DNA of 64,000 bases from Hyphomicrobiales bacterium (GCA_025363755.1 JANYLQ010000046.1:23930-87929), one strand, 5' to 3'; numbered from the stretch's first letter, positions 34,641-44,293 are shown. Notes: generated from the sequence alone by a model not told the origin. Numbers and translations: made by a program.

Positions 34641-35924
34641 TCAATCATTTCGCGCTTTGAAAGCAAGGCCACGCTCTACTGCAGTGTTGCCGAATTTGTT
34701 GCGGATTTTATCCATAGCCAATTCTGCTTTGGTGCGCGCCACGTCGTTGGCGTCTAAAGATTTTTCTTCCTCACTGATTTCTCTCTCGACAAGATGTGAA
34801 ATGCCAACCCCCAATAGCCTGAAGCTTTTCTTACCGGTTTCTTTTTTCAACAGCGGGTTTGCAGCTTCGAATATTCTGTGCGCCAAGTTGGTTGCATCCT
34901 CATAAGAAGCAGCGCGTGTTAGGCTTTGGAAATCTCTATTTTTAAGTTTCAGTGTTACCGTGTAACCAGCCATGTGTGATGCCTTGGCGCGGCGCGAAAC
35001 TTTTTGAGCGAGGTTCCACAAAATTGGTTCAAGCAATTTGTAGTCACTGATATCTTCGTCGAAAGTTGTTTCAGCGCTAATGCTTTTGGTTTCGCGCTCG
35101 GTGGAGACTTCCCTGATGTCTTCACCGCGAGAGAGATGATAGAGCCTTGAGCCCATATTGCCGAACTTTCGCATCAAGTCGCTTTTTTCCATGCTCTGCA
35201 GTTGGTTGATCATTGTGATACCACCCTTGGCAAGTTGCGCTTGGGTTGCTTTCCCAACGCCCCAAATTGCGCCGACGGGTTTTTCCGCCAAGATCGATAG
35301 TGTGTCAGCTTTGCCGATAACTGAGAAGCCGCGCGGTTTTTCAAAATCCGATGCGAGCTTTGCTAAGAACCTGTTTTGTGACAGACCAACTGAAGCCGTT
35401 ATGCCAACTTCGTTTTCGATACGCTTGACCAGCTTTGCCAGCGAAATTGCAGGGCATGTGCCGTGAAGCTTTTCTGTTCCGCTTAAATCCAGAAACGCTT
35501 CATCGATCGAGACTGGCTGAACCAGTGGTGTAAATTGAAACATTATGTCGCGAACAATTTTTCCGGCAGCTGCATATTTGGCCATATCAGGCTTCACGAC
35601 CACTGCTTCAGGGCAAAGCTTCAATGCTTTGAACATCGGCATGGCTGATTTCACGCCATGAATGCGTGCAATGTAGCAGGCCGTCGAAACCACGCCGCGA
35701 ATTTGGCCGCCGACAATTACGGGTTTGTCTCTGATCGCTGGATTGTCGCGCTTTTCAACGGCTGCGTAAAACGCGTCACAATCGATATGGGCTATGGCCA
35801 GATTATGAAGTTCGGGGTGTTTTACGATGCGCGGGCTGCCGCAGGAAGGGCAGCGTTTTGCATTGTCTGCGAACTGGGTCAGGCAGTCGCGACAAAAGCC
35901 ATGGGTTGGGTTTTCGGTGGCCAT
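34641..35924 (-). CDS. dinB: DNA polymerase IV with N-terminal zinc ribbon
   Basis: A 427-aa Y-family translesion polymerase. The N-terminus carries a zinc ribbon (CRDCLTQFADNAKRCPSCG) typical of rhizobial DinB. The palm has HIDCDAFYAAVEKRDNP with the first catalytic Asp and PVSIDEAFLDLSG with the acidic pair. The finger, thumb (IWGVGKATQAQL) and little-finger regions follow. I start at ATG 35924; the open frame runs further to 36002 but without family similarity. It converges on the LuxR-like gene. Confidence 0.93.
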   Translation of the reverse strand: MATENPTHGFCRDCLTQFADNAKRCPSCGSPRIVKHPELHNLAIAHIDCDAFYAAVEKRDNPAIRDKPVIVGGQIRGVVSTACYIARIHGVKSAMPMFKALKLCPEAVVVKPDMAKYAAAGKIVRDIMFQFTPLVQPVSIDEAFLDLSGTEKLHGTCPAISLAKLVKRIENEVGITASVGLSQNRFLAKLASDFEKPRGFSVIGKADTLSILAEKPVGAIWGVGKATQAQLAKGGITMINQLQSMEKSDLMRKFGNMGSRLYHLSRGEDIREVSTERETKSISAETTFDEDISDYKLLEPILWNLAQKVSRRAKASHMAGYTVTLKLKNRDFQSLTRAASYEDATNLAHRIFEAANPLLKKETGKKSFRLLGVGISHLVEREISEEEKSLDANDVARTKAELAMDKIRNKFGNTAVERGLAFKARND

Positions 35925-35956
35925 TAAAACAGAATAGAGAGAGAACAGTTGGCACG

Positions 35957-36613
35957 CTAGATGCCAATTAGCCTTGCCGCGTGAAATTGAACATCTTTCC
36001 AATTGTCACTGCGCAGAGAAACATAATCGAGGTCGGGAACATGTTTGGCAAAGCGTTCGTCGTGCAGAAAATGAATGAGATGCACGTGAGGCGCATGGTC
36101 AAAGGCGCTTTGGATGAAATTCTGGCTGTCGTCGATAAACGCTACTGGCCCTGTGGTGCGCGATGCGATCTCACGAAGGGCCGGGCCTTTGGGCCCAGAA
36201 TTTGTTATGACAGGAAAGTTCAAGCCTAACATCGCAAGATTTGCGCGTCGGTCATCACCCGCGAAATGCGGAAGATTGGTCAACATCACAATTGTTGCAT
36301 CCTTGCTGAGCGCGGTTAGCCCTTCAACGGCACCTGTTATGGCTTTCATATCACGTGTGCGATGAACAAAAAACTCATTTACGAGGTCATAGCCTGATGC
36401 AGGAGATATCGTTTTTTCTGTCTCTGTTTCATAAATATGATAAAGATCCATCGGGTTTCCGGGTTTCAGGCTTAAGCCCGACTTGCCGATGTAATCTTCG
36501 AAATCTTGAATGAAGTGCACCACAACTTCATCAACATCACTGATGACTAGCGGCTTAGTTGGTGAGATCTTTAATGCAGCTAATTGTTGTTTGGTCGGCT
36601 CAGAAATCATCAT
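35957..36613 (-). CDS. HAD-superfamily hydrolase
   Basis: A 218-aa HAD phosphatase-like protein. Motif I is VISDVDEVVVHF (nucleophile and acid/base Asp pair), motif II is VMLTNLPH, and motif IV is GPVAFIDDSQN. A helical cap lies between motifs I and II with GYDLVNEFFVHRTRDMKAI. Substrate unknown. Either ATG 36613 or 36610 may start it, with GGAG just upstream; both overlap the end of the DUF3572 gene, so the two are coupled. Confidence 0.8.
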   Translation of the reverse strand: MMISEPTKQQLAALKISPTKPLVISDVDEVVVHFIQDFEDYIGKSGLSLKPGNPMDLYHIYETETEKTISPASGYDLVNEFFVHRTRDMKAITGAVEGLTALSKDATIVMLTNLPHFAGDDRRANLAMLGLNFPVITNSGPKGPALREIASRTTGPVAFIDDSQNFIQSAFDHAPHVHLIHFLHDERFAKHVPDLDYVSLRSDNWKDVQFHAARLIGI

Positions 36614-36893
36614 TGGCTCCGGGAAAGTTTCGACGTGCATTGACCAAAGTTTGTGGCGAAATTTCTTGGTTTTGCGCAAATTCAAGAATCAACGCTTCGT
36701 CCTGCAAAGCGTAATCCAGCATGAAACCGAGAAAAACCGGGTCTTGGGCACCTGTTTGCATCTCAAACAGCCCAATGCCGCTTAAGGCCGAAAATCGCTC
36801 TAATCGCTCCTCATTCGATGCAATAAAAGCCATTAATTGCAATGCAATAACATTGCTATCGGTAGTGTTTTCTGAAGGCGTTTTAAGTCGCAT
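36600..36893 (-). CDS. DUF3572 family protein
   Basis: A 97-aa helical cytoplasmic protein with VIALQLMAFIASNEERLERF, FLGFMLDYALQDEALIL and LVNARRNFPG. It matches the DUF3572 family of alphaproteobacteria, usually found close to divK as here. Function unknown. Its 3' end overlaps the HAD gene by about 14 bases. The 206-base gap to divK is AT-rich and probably holds divergent promoters that I cannot define. Confidence 0.82.
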   Translation of the reverse strand: MRLKTPSENTTDSNVIALQLMAFIASNEERLERFSALSGIGLFEMQTGAQDPVFLGFMLDYALQDEALILEFAQNQEISPQTLVNARRNFPGANDDF

Positions 36894-37099
36894 TTGATGA
36901 TGTTGTTAACCAGCGTGGTGAATGAATTTTAACGGTTTAAGGAGTTGGTTACCGTGTATGGGGCAAAAGCAAGCTTGGCTTAATGGAAAATCCGGTTGGT
37001 TTGCAATCGGTTATTTCTGGTGTGGGAGAGATGCTTGCAATGGACCTTGGGACACATGATCATGATGCCAGCGAACCACATCCTATGATGAGGACTGAA

Positions 37100-37474
37100 A
37101 TGCAAAAAACGGTGTTGGTGGTGGAAGACAATGAATTGAACATGAAGCTGTTCAATGATTTGCTTGAGGCGCATGGCTACCGTGTGGTGCAAACCCGTGA
37201 CGGGCTTTCGGCGCTTGAAATTGCGCGCAAACATATGCCGGATTTGATCTTGATGGACATTCAATTGCCGGAAGTCTCTGGGATTGAAGTTACCAAATGG
37301 CTTAAAGAAGATGAAGAGTTAAAGCGTATTCCGGTGATTGCTGTCACGGCCTTTGCAATGAAGGGCGATGAACAAAAGATCAGGGAAGGTGGCTGCGAGG
37401 CCTATATTTCCAAGCCAATCTCCGTCGTCAGTTTCCTCCAAACTATTGACAAGTTTTTGAAGCAACCAAAATAA
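37100..37474 (+). CDS. divK: Single-domain response regulator DivK
   Basis: A 124-aa receiver-only protein controlling the alphaproteobacterial cell-cycle phosphorelay. The acidic pair is VVEDNELN (E9, D10), the phosphoacceptor is D53 in [13 protein letters not shown], and Thr and Lys are in [13 protein letters not shown] and [11 protein letters not shown] 37100 has GAGGA upstream and gives the normal DivK length; the frame is open to 36983. The stop overlaps the pleD start by one base (TAATG). Confidence 0.93.
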   Translation: MQKTVLVVEDNELNMKLFNDLLEAHGYRVVQTRDGLSALEIARKHMPDLILMDIQLPEVSGIEVTKWLKEDEELKRIPVIAVTAFAMKGDEQKIREGGCEAYISKPISVVSFLQTIDKFLKQPK

Positions 37475-38844
37475 TGACCGCTCGCGTTCTTGTTGTTGAT
37501 GATATTCTGGCGAATGTGAGGCTTCTTGAAGCCAAGCTGACAGCCGAATATTTCGAAGTCATCACAGCGATGAATGGACTTGATGCGCTGGAAGCCGTCG
37601 CACGCAACAAGCCGGATTTAATTTTGCTGGAAGTGATGATGCCAGGCATTGACGGCATTGAAGTTTGCAAACGCATTAAGTCCAACCCTGCGACCCAGCA
37701 CATTCCCGTTGTTATGGTAACCGCACTTGATCAACCAGAAGACCGTGTGCGTGGTTTGAATGCAGGTGCGGATGATTTCTTGACGAAACCTGTCAATGAC
37801 ATCTCATTGTTTTGCCGCATCAAGAGCCTGGTTCGCCTCAAAATGCTGACGGACGAACTTCGCATTCGCGCTGAAACGGGCGATAATATCCATTCCATGC
37901 TGCGCAACGAAGTTCTGGCAACCGCGGAACAGGGCCGGATATTGCTAGTCGATACGCGCGAAACATCAGTTGAACGCATTAAGTCTGCGCTGAGTGGGCA
38001 TCACATTGTTACAAGTGTTGATGATCCCAATTTGGCAATAGAAACAGCGGCAACTGCATCTGTTCCCTTTGAACTCATTGTCATAAGTTTAGAGCAAGTC
38101 AAATTTGATGGTTTGAGGCTTTGCTCCCAACTCAGATCGCTTGAGGCGACACGGCAAACGCCCATTCTCATTCTCGTTGAACCCGATGATCAAACACGCT
38201 TGCTGCGTGCTCTTGATATGGGTGTGAATGATTATTTGTTGCGCCCGGTTGATCGGCAAGAACTTCTTGCCCGGGTTAACACGCAAATTAAGCGTTGGCG
38301 CTATACCGAGCAGTTGCGCTCCAGCGTTAAGGCATCAATTGAATTGGCGGTGACAGATTCACTGACTGGTCTTTACAACCGCCGCTATTTGGAAACGCAT
38401 CTGACCAGCCTCATCGAACACTTTATAAATCGGGGTAAGTCACTTGCGGTTTTGGCTGTTGATGTCGATTTCTTCAAACCCATCAACGACACTTATGGTC
38501 ACGACGCCGGCGATAAAGTGTTGCAGGAACTTGCAGTGCGAATTCGCGAAAACACACGGACGATTGATCTGTGTTGCCGCACGGGTGGTGAAGAGTTTGT
38601 CCTGGTTTTACCATCAACAAATATGGCAGCGGCGCATGTCATCGCAGAGCGCTTACGTAAATCAATTGCTTCTAAATTATTTACTGTCGGGCAAACGCCA
38701 GCCATTCCCGTGACAGTGTCAATTGGCGTTGCGGCGCTCAATAATGTTGAAGATACGCTCGACAAACTCTTGAAGCGGGCCGATTCAGCGCTTTATGCTG
38801 CAAAGCGCGAAGGCCGCAACCGGGTTGTGCAAGCTGCGGCCTAA
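37474..38844 (+). CDS. pleD: PleD diguanylate cyclase with D53E receiver
   Basis: A 456-aa REC-REC-GGDEF protein that makes c-di-GMP at the cell pole. The first receiver keeps the acidic pair VVDDI (D9, D10), Thr in VMVTALD and Lys in DDFLTKPVND, but the phosphoacceptor position 53 is Glu (codon GAA in LILLEVMMPG). The second receiver (about 150-270) is degenerate, as usual for PleD. The cyclase has GGEEF at residues 371-375 and an inhibitory RxxD site, RTID, at 362-365. It is coupled to divK. If E53 mimics phosphorylation the enzyme may be partly always on; this is inference. Confidence 0.93.
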   Translation: MTARVLVVDDILANVRLLEAKLTAEYFEVITAMNGLDALEAVARNKPDLILLEVMMPGIDGIEVCKRIKSNPATQHIPVVMVTALDQPEDRVRGLNAGADDFLTKPVNDISLFCRIKSLVRLKMLTDELRIRAETGDNIHSMLRNEVLATAEQGRILLVDTRETSVERIKSALSGHHIVTSVDDPNLAIETAATASVPFELIVISLEQVKFDGLRLCSQLRSLEATRQTPILILVEPDDQTRLLRALDMGVNDYLLRPVDRQELLARVNTQIKRWRYTEQLRSSVKASIELAVTDSLTGLYNRRYLETHLTSLIEHFINRGKSLAVLAVDVDFFKPINDTYGHDAGDKVLQELAVRIRENTRTIDLCCRTGGEEFVLVLPSTNMAAAHVIAERLRKSIASKLFTVGQTPAIPVTVSIGVAALNNVEDTLDKLLKRADSALYAAKREGRNRVVQAAA

Positions 38845-38922
38845 TTTGGGTCACACCTGAATTTCTCTATTTTCACCTTTACAAATGCAAAAACAATGTC
38901 CATTTCTTGGAAAGAAGCTTGG

Positions 38923-38951
38923 TTGCGAGGGTTTAGGCTTTCTGCGATACT
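38923..38951 (+). promoter_or_regulatory. Possible sigma-70-type promoter for tatABC
   Basis: TTGCGA and GATACT are 17 bases apart and lie 39 bases before the tatA start, with GAGGAG as ribosome site. The boxes are partial matches, so this is tentative. Confidence 0.35.
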
Positions 38952-38989
38952 GGCGCGATTAATGTGAAAGTTTTCTGAGGAGTTTCGAA

Positions 38990-39217
38990 ATGGGTTCGTT
39001 TTCGTGGTATCATTGGGTTCTGGTTCTTGTTGTTGTCATGGTTTTGTTTGGCGGCAAGGGCAAAGTGTCGGACTTGATGGGCGATGTAGCCAAAGGCATT
39101 AAGAGCTTTAAAAAGGGCCTTGCTGATGATCCTGCTGATGTTGCAGCCACTGCAAAATCACTGGAACAACAGGCCGCAGATACAGCCAAACAAGCTGCTG
39201 AAAAAGTAAAAAGCTAA
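38990..39217 (+). CDS. tatA: Sec-independent translocase subunit TatA
   Basis: A 75-aa membrane protein that builds the Tat translocation pore for folded proteins. A short N-terminus ([22 protein letters not shown] split by the membrane helix) is followed by the amphipathic helix [20 protein letters not shown] and an Ala/Lys-rich tail. The [13 protein letters not shown] hinge is typical. A GAGGAG site precedes ATG 38990. First gene of tatABC. Confidence 0.95.
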   Translation: MGSFSWYHWVLVLVVVMVLFGGKGKVSDLMGDVAKGIKSFKKGLADDPADVAATAKSLEQQAADTAKQAAEKVKS

Positions 39218-39251
39218 ACGCCGCAAATTGTAACGGCGAGGGCTTTGCTTC

Positions 39252-39632
39252 ATGTTTGATTTTGGGCTGAGTTATACGCATATGCTCGTGCTTGGTCTGA
39301 TTGCTTTTATGGTGATCGGCAAGAACGACATGCCTATTGTGTTGCGCAAGTTTGGGCAGTTTATGGCCAAGGTTCGCTCCATGTCGCGCGAGTTTCAGGG
39401 CCATGTTGATATTGCCATGAAAGATGCTGGTATGGCCAGCTTGAAGAATGATTTGCAAGGTTTGAAATCGAATATTGATGGCGCTGTTTCAATGCCTGCC
39501 ATGCAAGCAGGGCAAACAGTTCCTGCATCCAGTTATAAAACAGTGGAATTTGAAAAGCTGTTTAGCGCGGGCGCTGGTGAAACCATTGTGGCGGGAAAGC
39601 CTGTCGAAATTGATCAGGCCGCCAAAGTATGA
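39252..39632 (+). CDS. tatB: Sec-independent translocase subunit TatB
   Basis: A 126-aa TatB: MFDFGLSYTHMLVLGLIAF membrane helix, then VIGKNDMPIVLRKFGQFMAKV and an amphipathic helix with EFQGHVDIAMKDAGM. It binds Tat signal peptides with TatC. The C-terminal half is variable, as usual. It overlaps tatC by four bases (ATGA). Confidence 0.93.
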   Translation: MFDFGLSYTHMLVLGLIAFMVIGKNDMPIVLRKFGQFMAKVRSMSREFQGHVDIAMKDAGMASLKNDLQGLKSNIDGAVSMPAMQAGQTVPASSYKTVEFEKLFSAGAGETIVAGKPVEIDQAAKV

Positions 39633-40402
39633 CCAAGCAAGATATTGACGCCAGCGAAGCCCCGCTGATGGACCATTTGAACGAGCTGCGCACGAGGCTG
39701 ATGTGGTCGACTGCAGGGTTTGTCGTTGCGTTGATTGGATGCTTTTATTTTTCCACCGAAATTTTGCATATTTTAATCAAACCTTTTCGGTGGGGCACAG
39801 GCACTGACATTACTTTGATTTCGATCAAACTGCTGGGCGTTTTCTTTGTAAAGCTGAAGATTGCGATGTTTGGCGGATTGTTCATCGCGTTTCCACTCAT
39901 TGCAACGCAGATATATCGATTTGTGGCGCCAGGACTTTATAAGCATGAGCGTGCTGTTTTGGCACCGTATTTGGTGGCAACGCCGATTTGCTTTTTGGCT
40001 GGTGCGTCGCTGGTCTATTTTATGCTGCTGCCATTTGCGATCAAGTTCTTCTTCGCTGTTGGCGCTGATGCAGGCATCACCGTCATGCCCGACGTTGAGC
40101 CCTATCTTGATTTTGTGATGACGCTTATTTTTGCATTTGGTCTCACGTTCCAATTGCCTGTCGTTCTCACACTGCTTGGGCAATTGGGTGTCGTGACCCA
40201 TGCTATGTTATCCAGAGGCCGTCGCTTTGCCTTGGTTGGTATTGCCGCATTGGCCGCAGTGATTACGCCGCCTGATCCATTTTCAATGATGGCGATGATG
40301 GTTCCTTTGGGCTTGCTCTATGAAATCGCGGTTTGGTCGGTTTGGTTTATTGAAAGGCGCAAAGCCAAGGCTTCGTCTTCAACGGATGTAACTCCAACAT
40401 AA
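39629..40402 (+). CDS. tatC: Sec-independent translocase subunit TatC
   Basis: A 257-aa protein with six membrane helices that recognises twin-arginine signal peptides. It starts with the family block APLMDHLNELRTRLMWS and has FFVKLKIAMFGGLFIAFPLI, RFVAPGLYKHERAVLAPYL (split), and ITPPDPFSMMAMMVPLGLLYE. It is translationally coupled to tatB. A weak hairpin CCCTCTATAGGG followed by T-rich sequence near 40429 may end the tat transcript. Confidence 0.96.
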   Translation: MTKQDIDASEAPLMDHLNELRTRLMWSTAGFVVALIGCFYFSTEILHILIKPFRWGTGTDITLISIKLLGVFFVKLKIAMFGGLFIAFPLIATQIYRFVAPGLYKHERAVLAPYLVATPICFLAGASLVYFMLLPFAIKFFFAVGADAGITVMPDVEPYLDFVMTLIFAFGLTFQLPVVLTLLGQLGVVTHAMLSRGRRFALVGIAALAAVITPPDPFSMMAMMVPLGLLYEIAVWSVWFIERRKAKASSSTDVTPT

Positions 40403-40471
40403 TTCCTGTTTGAGCATGTGCCCCAAGCCCTCTATAGGGGTGTTTTGTGTTTTTAAATCAGGTGACTTTCC

Positions 40472-41752
40472 ATGCACGATATTAAGGCTATTCGCGATAA
40501 TCCTCAGGCTTTTGACGCTGGGCTGGCCCGGCGGGGGTTAGCGCCGCTTTCTGCATCGCTGCTCGCGCTTGATGAACAAAAACGCGAGACCATGCAAAAA
40601 TTGCAAGATGCTCAGAGCCGCCGCAACGCTTTGTCAAAAGAAATCGGCATCGCGGTGGGCAAAAAGGATGTTGCCCTTGCTGATAAGTTGAAGGCAGAAG
40701 TGGCGGGCCTCAAGGATGCGATTACGCAAGGCGAAGATCAGGAACGGGTTCAGACAAAAGCGCTTAATGACGCATTGGCCGTGATTCCCAATATCCCGCT
40801 TGCTGCTGTTCCCGATGGCAAAAACGAACATGATAATGTGGAAGTTCGCAAATGGGGCGAAAAGCCCGTGAAAAATTTTGAGCCACAACAGCATTTCGAT
40901 ATTGGTGAAGGCCTTGGCCTGATGGATTTCGAGATTGCCTCCAAACTTTCTGGTGCACGCTTTGTGGTGTTAAAGGGTGCGTTGGCGAGGATGGAACGTG
41001 CGCTCGCGCAGTTCATGATCAATCTGCACACGGATGAATTTGGCTATAGCGAAACTTATGCGCCTTATATGTTACGTGAAGAGGCTATGTATGGCGTTGG
41101 CCAGCTGCCAAAGTTTGAAGAAGATTTATTCAAGACAACATCTGGCCATTATCTCATACCGACTGCCGAAGCCTCGCTCACCAATCTGGTGCGTGAACAA
41201 GTTTTGGATGAGGCTAAGCTGCCCATTCGCATGACCGCCTATTCACCGTGCTTCCGCGCTGAAGCAGGGGCTGCTGGCCGCGACACACGCGGCATGATCC
41301 GCCAGCATCAATTCTCGAAAGTGGAACTGGTTTCAATCACCACGCCTGAACAATCTGATGCCGAACATGAGCGCATGACGGGCTGCGCTGAAGAAGTGTT
41401 GAAACGTCTCAATTTGCATTACCGCACTATCGTGCTCTGCACAGGCGATATGGGGTTCGGTTCGCGTAAGACTTATGACATTGAAGTTTGGCTGCCGGGG
41501 CAGAATGCTTACCGTGAAATTTCATCATGCTCGCAATTTGGTGACTTCCAAGCTCGGCGCATGGAGGCACGCTGCAAGGCGGCTGATGCCAAGCAATCGC
41601 GTTATGTGCACACTCTGAATGGCTCGGCCTTGGCCGTGGGCCGCACCATGGTGGCTGTTCTGGAAAACTATCAAAATGATGATGGCTCTGTCACAATCCC
41701 GGACGTGTTGCGCCCTTATATGGGCGGTATGACCGTGATCAAGAGGCCTTAA
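40472..41752 (+). CDS. serS: Seryl-tRNA synthetase
   Basis: A 426-aa class II synthetase that charges tRNA-Ser. The N-terminal coiled-coil arm (about residues 28-105) binds the long variable arm. Motif 2 is [20 protein letters not shown] and motif 3 is [17 protein letters not shown]. It starts [14 protein letters not shown], standard for the family. It lies between tatC and surE, a common rhizobial order. Confidence 0.97.
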   Translation: MHDIKAIRDNPQAFDAGLARRGLAPLSASLLALDEQKRETMQKLQDAQSRRNALSKEIGIAVGKKDVALADKLKAEVAGLKDAITQGEDQERVQTKALNDALAVIPNIPLAAVPDGKNEHDNVEVRKWGEKPVKNFEPQQHFDIGEGLGLMDFEIASKLSGARFVVLKGALARMERALAQFMINLHTDEFGYSETYAPYMLREEAMYGVGQLPKFEEDLFKTTSGHYLIPTAEASLTNLVREQVLDEAKLPIRMTAYSPCFRAEAGAAGRDTRGMIRQHQFSKVELVSITTPEQSDAEHERMTGCAEEVLKRLNLHYRTIVLCTGDMGFGSRKTYDIEVWLPGQNAYREISSCSQFGDFQARRMEARCKAADAKQSRYVHTLNGSALAVGRTMVAVLENYQNDDGSVTIPDVLRPYMGGMTVIKRP

Positions 41753-41756
41753 AATT

Positions 41757-42512
41757 ATGCGCATATTGGTGACCAATGACGATGGCATTCATGGACCGGG
41801 GTTAGAGGCTTTAGAAAAAATTGCCCGCTGCATCAGCGACGATGTGTGGGTGGTGGCGCCAGATGTGGAGCGTTCGGCCGCCGGGCGTGCACTGACCATT
41901 TCGCATCCTTTGCGTTACCGCCAAATTGAAAAACGAAAATTTGAAACAACAGGAACACCAGCGGATTGTGTTGTGATGGCGGTGCGCAAAATTATGCCAG
42001 CTATGCCTGATTTGATTTTGTCTGGCGTCAATCGCGGGCAGAATATCGCTGACGATATAACTTATTCCGGAACGATTGCTGCCGCCATGGAAGGCACGTC
42101 ACTGGGTATTAAATCAATCGCACTGAGCCAAGTGGTCGGCATGTTTGGCAATGGTGAGAGCTTTGCTGTAGCTGAAAAACATGGTCAAGGCATTGTCGAA
42201 AAACTTTTAAAGATGGATTTTGGACCCGGACTTTTGATCAATGTTAATTTCCCAGATTGTCGTCCCGATGAAGTGGCAGGAATTGATGTGACAATTCAGG
42301 GTAAGCGCGATCAAAATTATCTCACCGTTGATGAGCGTGTAGACGCGCGTGGCAACGCTTATTTCTGGCTCGGTTTTGCACGCGAGCGCGGCACGCCACC
42401 AAAGGGCACGGATTTGGCATCGGTGTTTAACAAGCGCATTTCAATTACCCCGTTACACACAAACCTGACGCAGGTTGACGCCTTGTCCGAATTAAAGAAT
42501 GTTTTTGGCTGA
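41757..42512 (+). CDS. surE: 5'/3'-nucleotidase SurE
   Basis: A 251-aa metal-dependent nucleotidase active on nucleoside monophosphates. The metal site is MRILVTNDDGIHGPGLEAL (D8, D9), with VVAPDVERSAAGRALT and the Asn in SGVNRGQNIADDITYSGT. It begins 4 bases after serS, so it is in the same operon. Confidence 0.96.
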   Translation: MRILVTNDDGIHGPGLEALEKIARCISDDVWVVAPDVERSAAGRALTISHPLRYRQIEKRKFETTGTPADCVVMAVRKIMPAMPDLILSGVNRGQNIADDITYSGTIAAAMEGTSLGIKSIALSQVVGMFGNGESFAVAEKHGQGIVEKLLKMDFGPGLLINVNFPDCRPDEVAGIDVTIQGKRDQNYLTVDERVDARGNAYFWLGFARERGTPPKGTDLASVFNKRISITPLHTNLTQVDALSELKNVFG

Positions 42513-42518
42513 GGCGTG

Positions 42519-43712
42519 ATGATGGAGACTGGGGATCATAATTATAAAATTCTCATTCTTGATTTGATTGGCCTGAAGTTTGATGATCAGGGCAAGCCTG
42601 ATCCCTCAGAAGTTAAAGCCCATATCATAGCCAAGGGAGGCGTGTTTCATGATGTCGCTTGGAATGCGACTGATATTCTTGCAACAGGCAAATTGCATTT
42701 CTTCTATCAACCGGACTTATCAACTGCTGCTGAAATTTTGGCAATTACGGATCAAGGCCAATATGATGCAGTGATTGCAGCGGCGACATTTATTCCGCGG
42801 AGCTCAATTTTTAAATCGGGTGGCGTGCGCATCGGTGCCGGCACAGGCAATATGGCTAGCGCCTCTTGGGGCGGGGGCAGTGGGATCGGTGGTGTTGCGC
42901 CACTCATGAACACACCTGGTTTTAATAGCAGGGCTACTGCGCAGATGGTGTTCAAAGCACTGCTGCGTGTTCGGCCCAACTTACCAGTTGAAGAACTTCA
43001 TAACCGTGTGATTGCAGGCGATTTTGATACCGGGCGAAACTTGCGCGAATATTCGGCTGAAAAATTGGAAGGTAAAACATTTGCAATCATAGGCTTTGGT
43101 AATATCGGCAGCGAAGTGGCGCGGATTGCGCAAGCGTTTGGCATGAAAGTAAAAGTTTTTGCAAGACCAAATCTCCACGCAGAAGTTGAAGCGAAAGGCT
43201 TTGAATTTGCCAGCAGTATTGTTGAAGCGGCGAGACATGCGGATGTCATAAGTATCCATGTGGGCCTGGGGAGATTGGATGGTGCCAAGCAGATTTTTGC
43301 CAATACGGGATTGATTGATGATGCAGTATTGAATGCGCTTAATTTTGGTGCCGTTGTTATCAATTATGATCGTGGCGAAATATTAGACACTGAAGCACTC
43401 GCGCGTGCGTTGGAAAAAAGCAAAGTGGGTTATGCTGCCATTGATGCCGATATTTTTAAAGATGTTGAAACTGGTGCTTTGTCTGGTCCGATGGTGCCAT
43501 ACATAGCTATCGCGAAACGCTTCCCAGACAAGCTTGAACTTTTGCCTCATGCTGCTGCTGATACAGATCATCCTTCTCGTGTTGGAGGTGCAAAACAAGC
43601 GGTTGATCAAATTTTTGCGGCGATCGAGTTTAAGCGCATTACAAACCTCAAGGGCGATCTGCCCGTCGGATATTTAGATGCAGGTTTGCAAAACGGAATT
43701 GTCAATCTTTAG
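42519..43712 (+). CDS. D-2-hydroxyacid dehydrogenase family protein
   Basis: A 397-aa NAD-dependent dehydrogenase of the D-isomer 2-hydroxyacid family. The Rossmann motif IIGFGNIGSEVARIAQAFG is near residue 190, the conserved Arg is in VINYDRGEILDTEAL, and a catalytic-type His is in LLPHAAADTDHP. The catalytic domain is longer than in SerA, with an odd Gly-rich stretch ASWGGGSGIGG. Substrate unknown; phosphoglycerate dehydrogenase-like is as far as I can go. Start at ATG 42519 (or 42516 GTG) just after surE with GAGG between them. Confidence 0.78.
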   Translation: MMETGDHNYKILILDLIGLKFDDQGKPDPSEVKAHIIAKGGVFHDVAWNATDILATGKLHFFYQPDLSTAAEILAITDQGQYDAVIAAATFIPRSSIFKSGGVRIGAGTGNMASASWGGGSGIGGVAPLMNTPGFNSRATAQMVFKALLRVRPNLPVEELHNRVIAGDFDTGRNLREYSAEKLEGKTFAIIGFGNIGSEVARIAQAFGMKVKVFARPNLHAEVEAKGFEFASSIVEAARHADVISIHVGLGRLDGAKQIFANTGLIDDAVLNALNFGAVVINYDRGEILDTEALARALEKSKVGYAAIDADIFKDVETGALSGPMVPYIAIAKRFPDKLELLPHAAADTDHPSRVGGAKQAVDQIFAAIEFKRITNLKGDLPVGYLDAGLQNGIVNL

Positions 43713-43832
43713 CCTTGATTAAAGCAGCCAAGATTTTTTTGGAACTTTGCTGAGGCTTCCTCGTTGTCATGTTGCGGTCGTCAAAGGGTCGCGAATTGAA
43801 ACTCAAGATCTAAATTTTACAGCGAGGATACA

Positions 43833-44120
43833 ATGAATAAGCTCACACTTACCTGTCTACTGGCCCTTACGGCTGCGTCATTTTCCATGGCACCTGCAAT
43901 GGCCGATCAAAAAGCTCGTGAATCTAAATATTGCATGTCGTCTCCAATGGATCCGATGTGCATGGATGACAAGATGCTGGAAATGCGCAAGCAGATGATG
44001 ACGTTTAATAAGCAAATGGCAATTGGCAACCGTTCCAAATATTGCAAGGAGTCCGGCAAGGGCGACCCAATTTGTGGCGATGCGTTCGTCAACGACAATT
44101 TTGGCTACGAAGCCAACTAA
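43833..44120 (+). CDS. Small secreted Met/Cys-rich protein with duplicated motif
   Basis: A 95-aa protein that I do not recognise. The signal peptide is cleaved after SMAPAMA (about residue 24). The mature part has two copies of one motif: SKYCMSSPMDPMCMDD and SKYCKESGKGDPICGD, each with two cysteines in C-x7-C spacing and an Asp-Pro. The segment between them is Met-rich (KMLEMRKQMMTFNKQMA). Two Cys pairs could form two disulfides or bind metal. GCGAGGA precedes the ATG. A strong terminator follows directly, so it is monocistronic. Confidence 0.65.
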   Translation: MNKLTLTCLLALTAASFSMAPAMADQKARESKYCMSSPMDPMCMDDKMLEMRKQMMTFNKQMAIGNRSKYCKESGKGDPICGDAFVNDNFGYEAN

Positions 44121-44130
44121 TATATGAAAT

Positions 44131-44166
44131 GAACCCTGATCAGTTTTGATCGGGGTTCAGTTTTTT
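44131..44166 (+). terminator. Intrinsic terminator
   Basis: GAACCCTGATC and GATCGGGGTTC form an 11-base stem (one G-T pair) with loop AGTTTT, followed within two bases by six T. It ends the small secreted Met/Cys gene. Beyond it, 44167-44293 holds nothing I can identify. Confidence 0.85.
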
Positions 44167-44293
44167 CTATTCTGTTCTTTTGATTAGTCGCGATGGCTGT
44201 GGGCGCGTATCAATTGTTTTGGCTCTTTTAGCACAATGCTCACGACGCCTTTGCGGCGTAACAATTCCAAATGTCTTAAATGATTGAAAACGC

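Noticed and set aside
36894..36965. Possible CtrA boxes between the DUF3572 gene and divK
   Set aside because: TTAA-like pairs occur, but the spacings are 4 or 8 bases, not the 7 of the CtrA consensus.
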